Assembly (NCBI GenBank): GCA_039029275.1
Contig: JBCCGL010000004.1
Span: forward strand, 62,001-126,000
Direction of reading: 5' to 3'
DNA length: 64,000 nt
From: JBCCGL01 sp039029275
GTDB lineage: Bacteria > Pseudomonadota > Gammaproteobacteria > JBCCGL01
Positions 63,541-64,000 of this stretch are shown here, piece after piece; position 1 is the stretch's first letter, and each line of letters begins with the position of its first letter. The notes below the pieces were generated by a model, which searched no databases, was not told where the DNA came from, and saw only the letters and a program-made list of their open reading frames with translations. The position numbers and the translations under genes were made by a program.

Positions 63541-64000
63541 TTACTTTATCATTTCACGCGATTTCAGCATTTCACATAATTCAAACAAAGGCAGGCCAAC
63601 CACGTTGCTATAGCTGCCTTCGATTGATCGCACAAATTGTGCACCCAGTCCCTGAATGGCGTATGAACCGGCCTTGTCACAGGGCTCACCGCTGGCCCAA
63701 TAGTCGTCGATCTGTGCTCGCGTAATCGGCCCCATATTAACGCGCGTTTGTGTGTGTGCATGCTTGAGCTTACCGTGATGCAATAGCGCGAACGCTGTTA
63801 TGACCTCGTGAGAGCGCGCTGAGAGTCGCAGTAGAGTTCGCTGCGCGTCAGCTTTGTCTTGCGGCTTGCCGATAATCGAATCGTCTACGCAGACTGCAGT
63901 ATCTGCCGCCAAAATGATGCTGCCCGTGGCGACTTGCTCGGCGCAGGCGCGCGCTTTTTCGCATGCCAGGCGCGACGTGTATTGCACACCCGATTCACCG
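63541..64000 (-). CDS. maf: Maf-family nucleotide pyrophosphatase, N-terminus beyond window
   Basis: The C-terminal ~153 residues of a YhdE-type Maf protein, a nucleoside-triphosphate pyrophosphatase acting on dTTP/UTP and modified nucleotides. Seen: ESGVQYTSRLACEKARA, the catalytic Asp region ILAADTAVCVDDSIIGKPQDKADAQRTLLRLSARSHEVITAF, and SYSNVVGLPLFELCEML. The frame is open to the right edge, so the start is outside; GTG codons near 63987 are internal. It is followed 51 bases on by rng, the standard maf-rng order. Confidence 0.95.
   Translation of the reverse strand, partial: GESGVQYTSRLACEKARACAEQVATGSIILAADTAVCVDDSIIGKPQDKADAQRTLLRLSARSHEVITAFALLHHGKLKHAHTQTRVNMGPITRAQIDDYWASGEPCDKAGSYAIQGLGAQFVRSIEGSYSNVVGLPLFELCEMLKSREMIK

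Noticed and set aside
1..64000. CRISPR arrays, insertion sequences, prophage genes, rRNA
   Set aside because: Scanned by eye on both strands; no direct-repeat array, transposase or rRNA-like segment found. The only mobile-type signal is the hairpin at 8425-8467.

Overview
The window reads as a chromosomal segment of a gammaproteobacterium, probably a free-living aquatic or marine aerobe. The class assignment rests on several conserved gene blocks: rpsP-rimM-trmD-rplS next to ffh and ypjD; maf-rng-yhdP-tldD; xseB-ispA and dxs; bcp with a perM-like gene; bamC with an MBL hydrolase; and a FimV-like protein. I cannot name a genus. I see no tRNA, rRNA, CRISPR array, transposase or prophage gene. 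Nearly all of the sequence is protein-coding.

Layout. 1-485: two single-haem cytochromes c (the second cut by the window edge). 0.86-4.5 kb: a large membrane GGDEF-EAL protein. 4.5-12.1 kb (minus strand): htpG, an exported TPR-like protein, rplS-trmD-rimM-rpsP and ffh. 12.2-17.5 kb: a cyclic-nucleotide phosphodiesterase-like MBL protein, ypjD, a FimV-like gene and a CorB/CorC-type transporter. 17.5-20.1 kb: radA, xseB, ispA. 20.1-27.6 kb: a sensory block made of a CheB-CheR-PAS-histidine kinase, a receiver-GGDEF protein, a PAS-GGDEF-EAL protein and a BLUF photoreceptor. It lies between ispA and dxs, which are often neighbours in this class. 27.7-31.6 kb: dxs, a short chemoreceptor-like protein, folE2. 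31.6-36.2 kb: MBL hydrolase, bamC, bcp, perM-like gene, LysR regulator. 36.4-40.0 kb: HDOD/degenerate-EAL protein, DUF4124 protein, proS.

40.2-49.1 kb is a tight same-strand run of nine genes: CpdA-like phosphodiesterase, VOC protein, EamA transporter, YcaQ-type DNA glycosylase, CREST/ceramidase-like membrane hydrolase, AidB-like acyl-CoA dehydrogenase, DUF1499 protein, sulfatase, and an M24 protein resembling DddP. It looks like an accessory catabolic or lipid/organosulfur operon of unknown purpose. 49.1-53.6 kb: luciferase-like monooxygenase, transaldolase, DUF3179 protein, nitroreductase. 53.8-56.1 kb: a TonB-type protein with an unusual receiver-like N-terminus. 56.2-64.0 kb (minus): tldD, a small exported protein, yhdP, rng and the start-less end of maf.

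Working together: isoprenoid precursor synthesis (IspA, Dxs), translation and protein export (rpsP operon, Ffh), envelope upkeep (BamC, YhdP, FimV-like, TonB-like) and a heavy second-messenger layer. That layer has three proteins with intact GGDEF motifs (two of them with EAL domains), one degenerate EAL-HDOD protein and two predicted cAMP-type phosphodiesterases. Points most worth a second look: the sensory block between ispA and dxs; the nine-gene operon with its CREST hydrolase and DddP-like protein; the receiver-TonB fusion; and a large hairpin sitting where the exported TPR protein should have its start codon.
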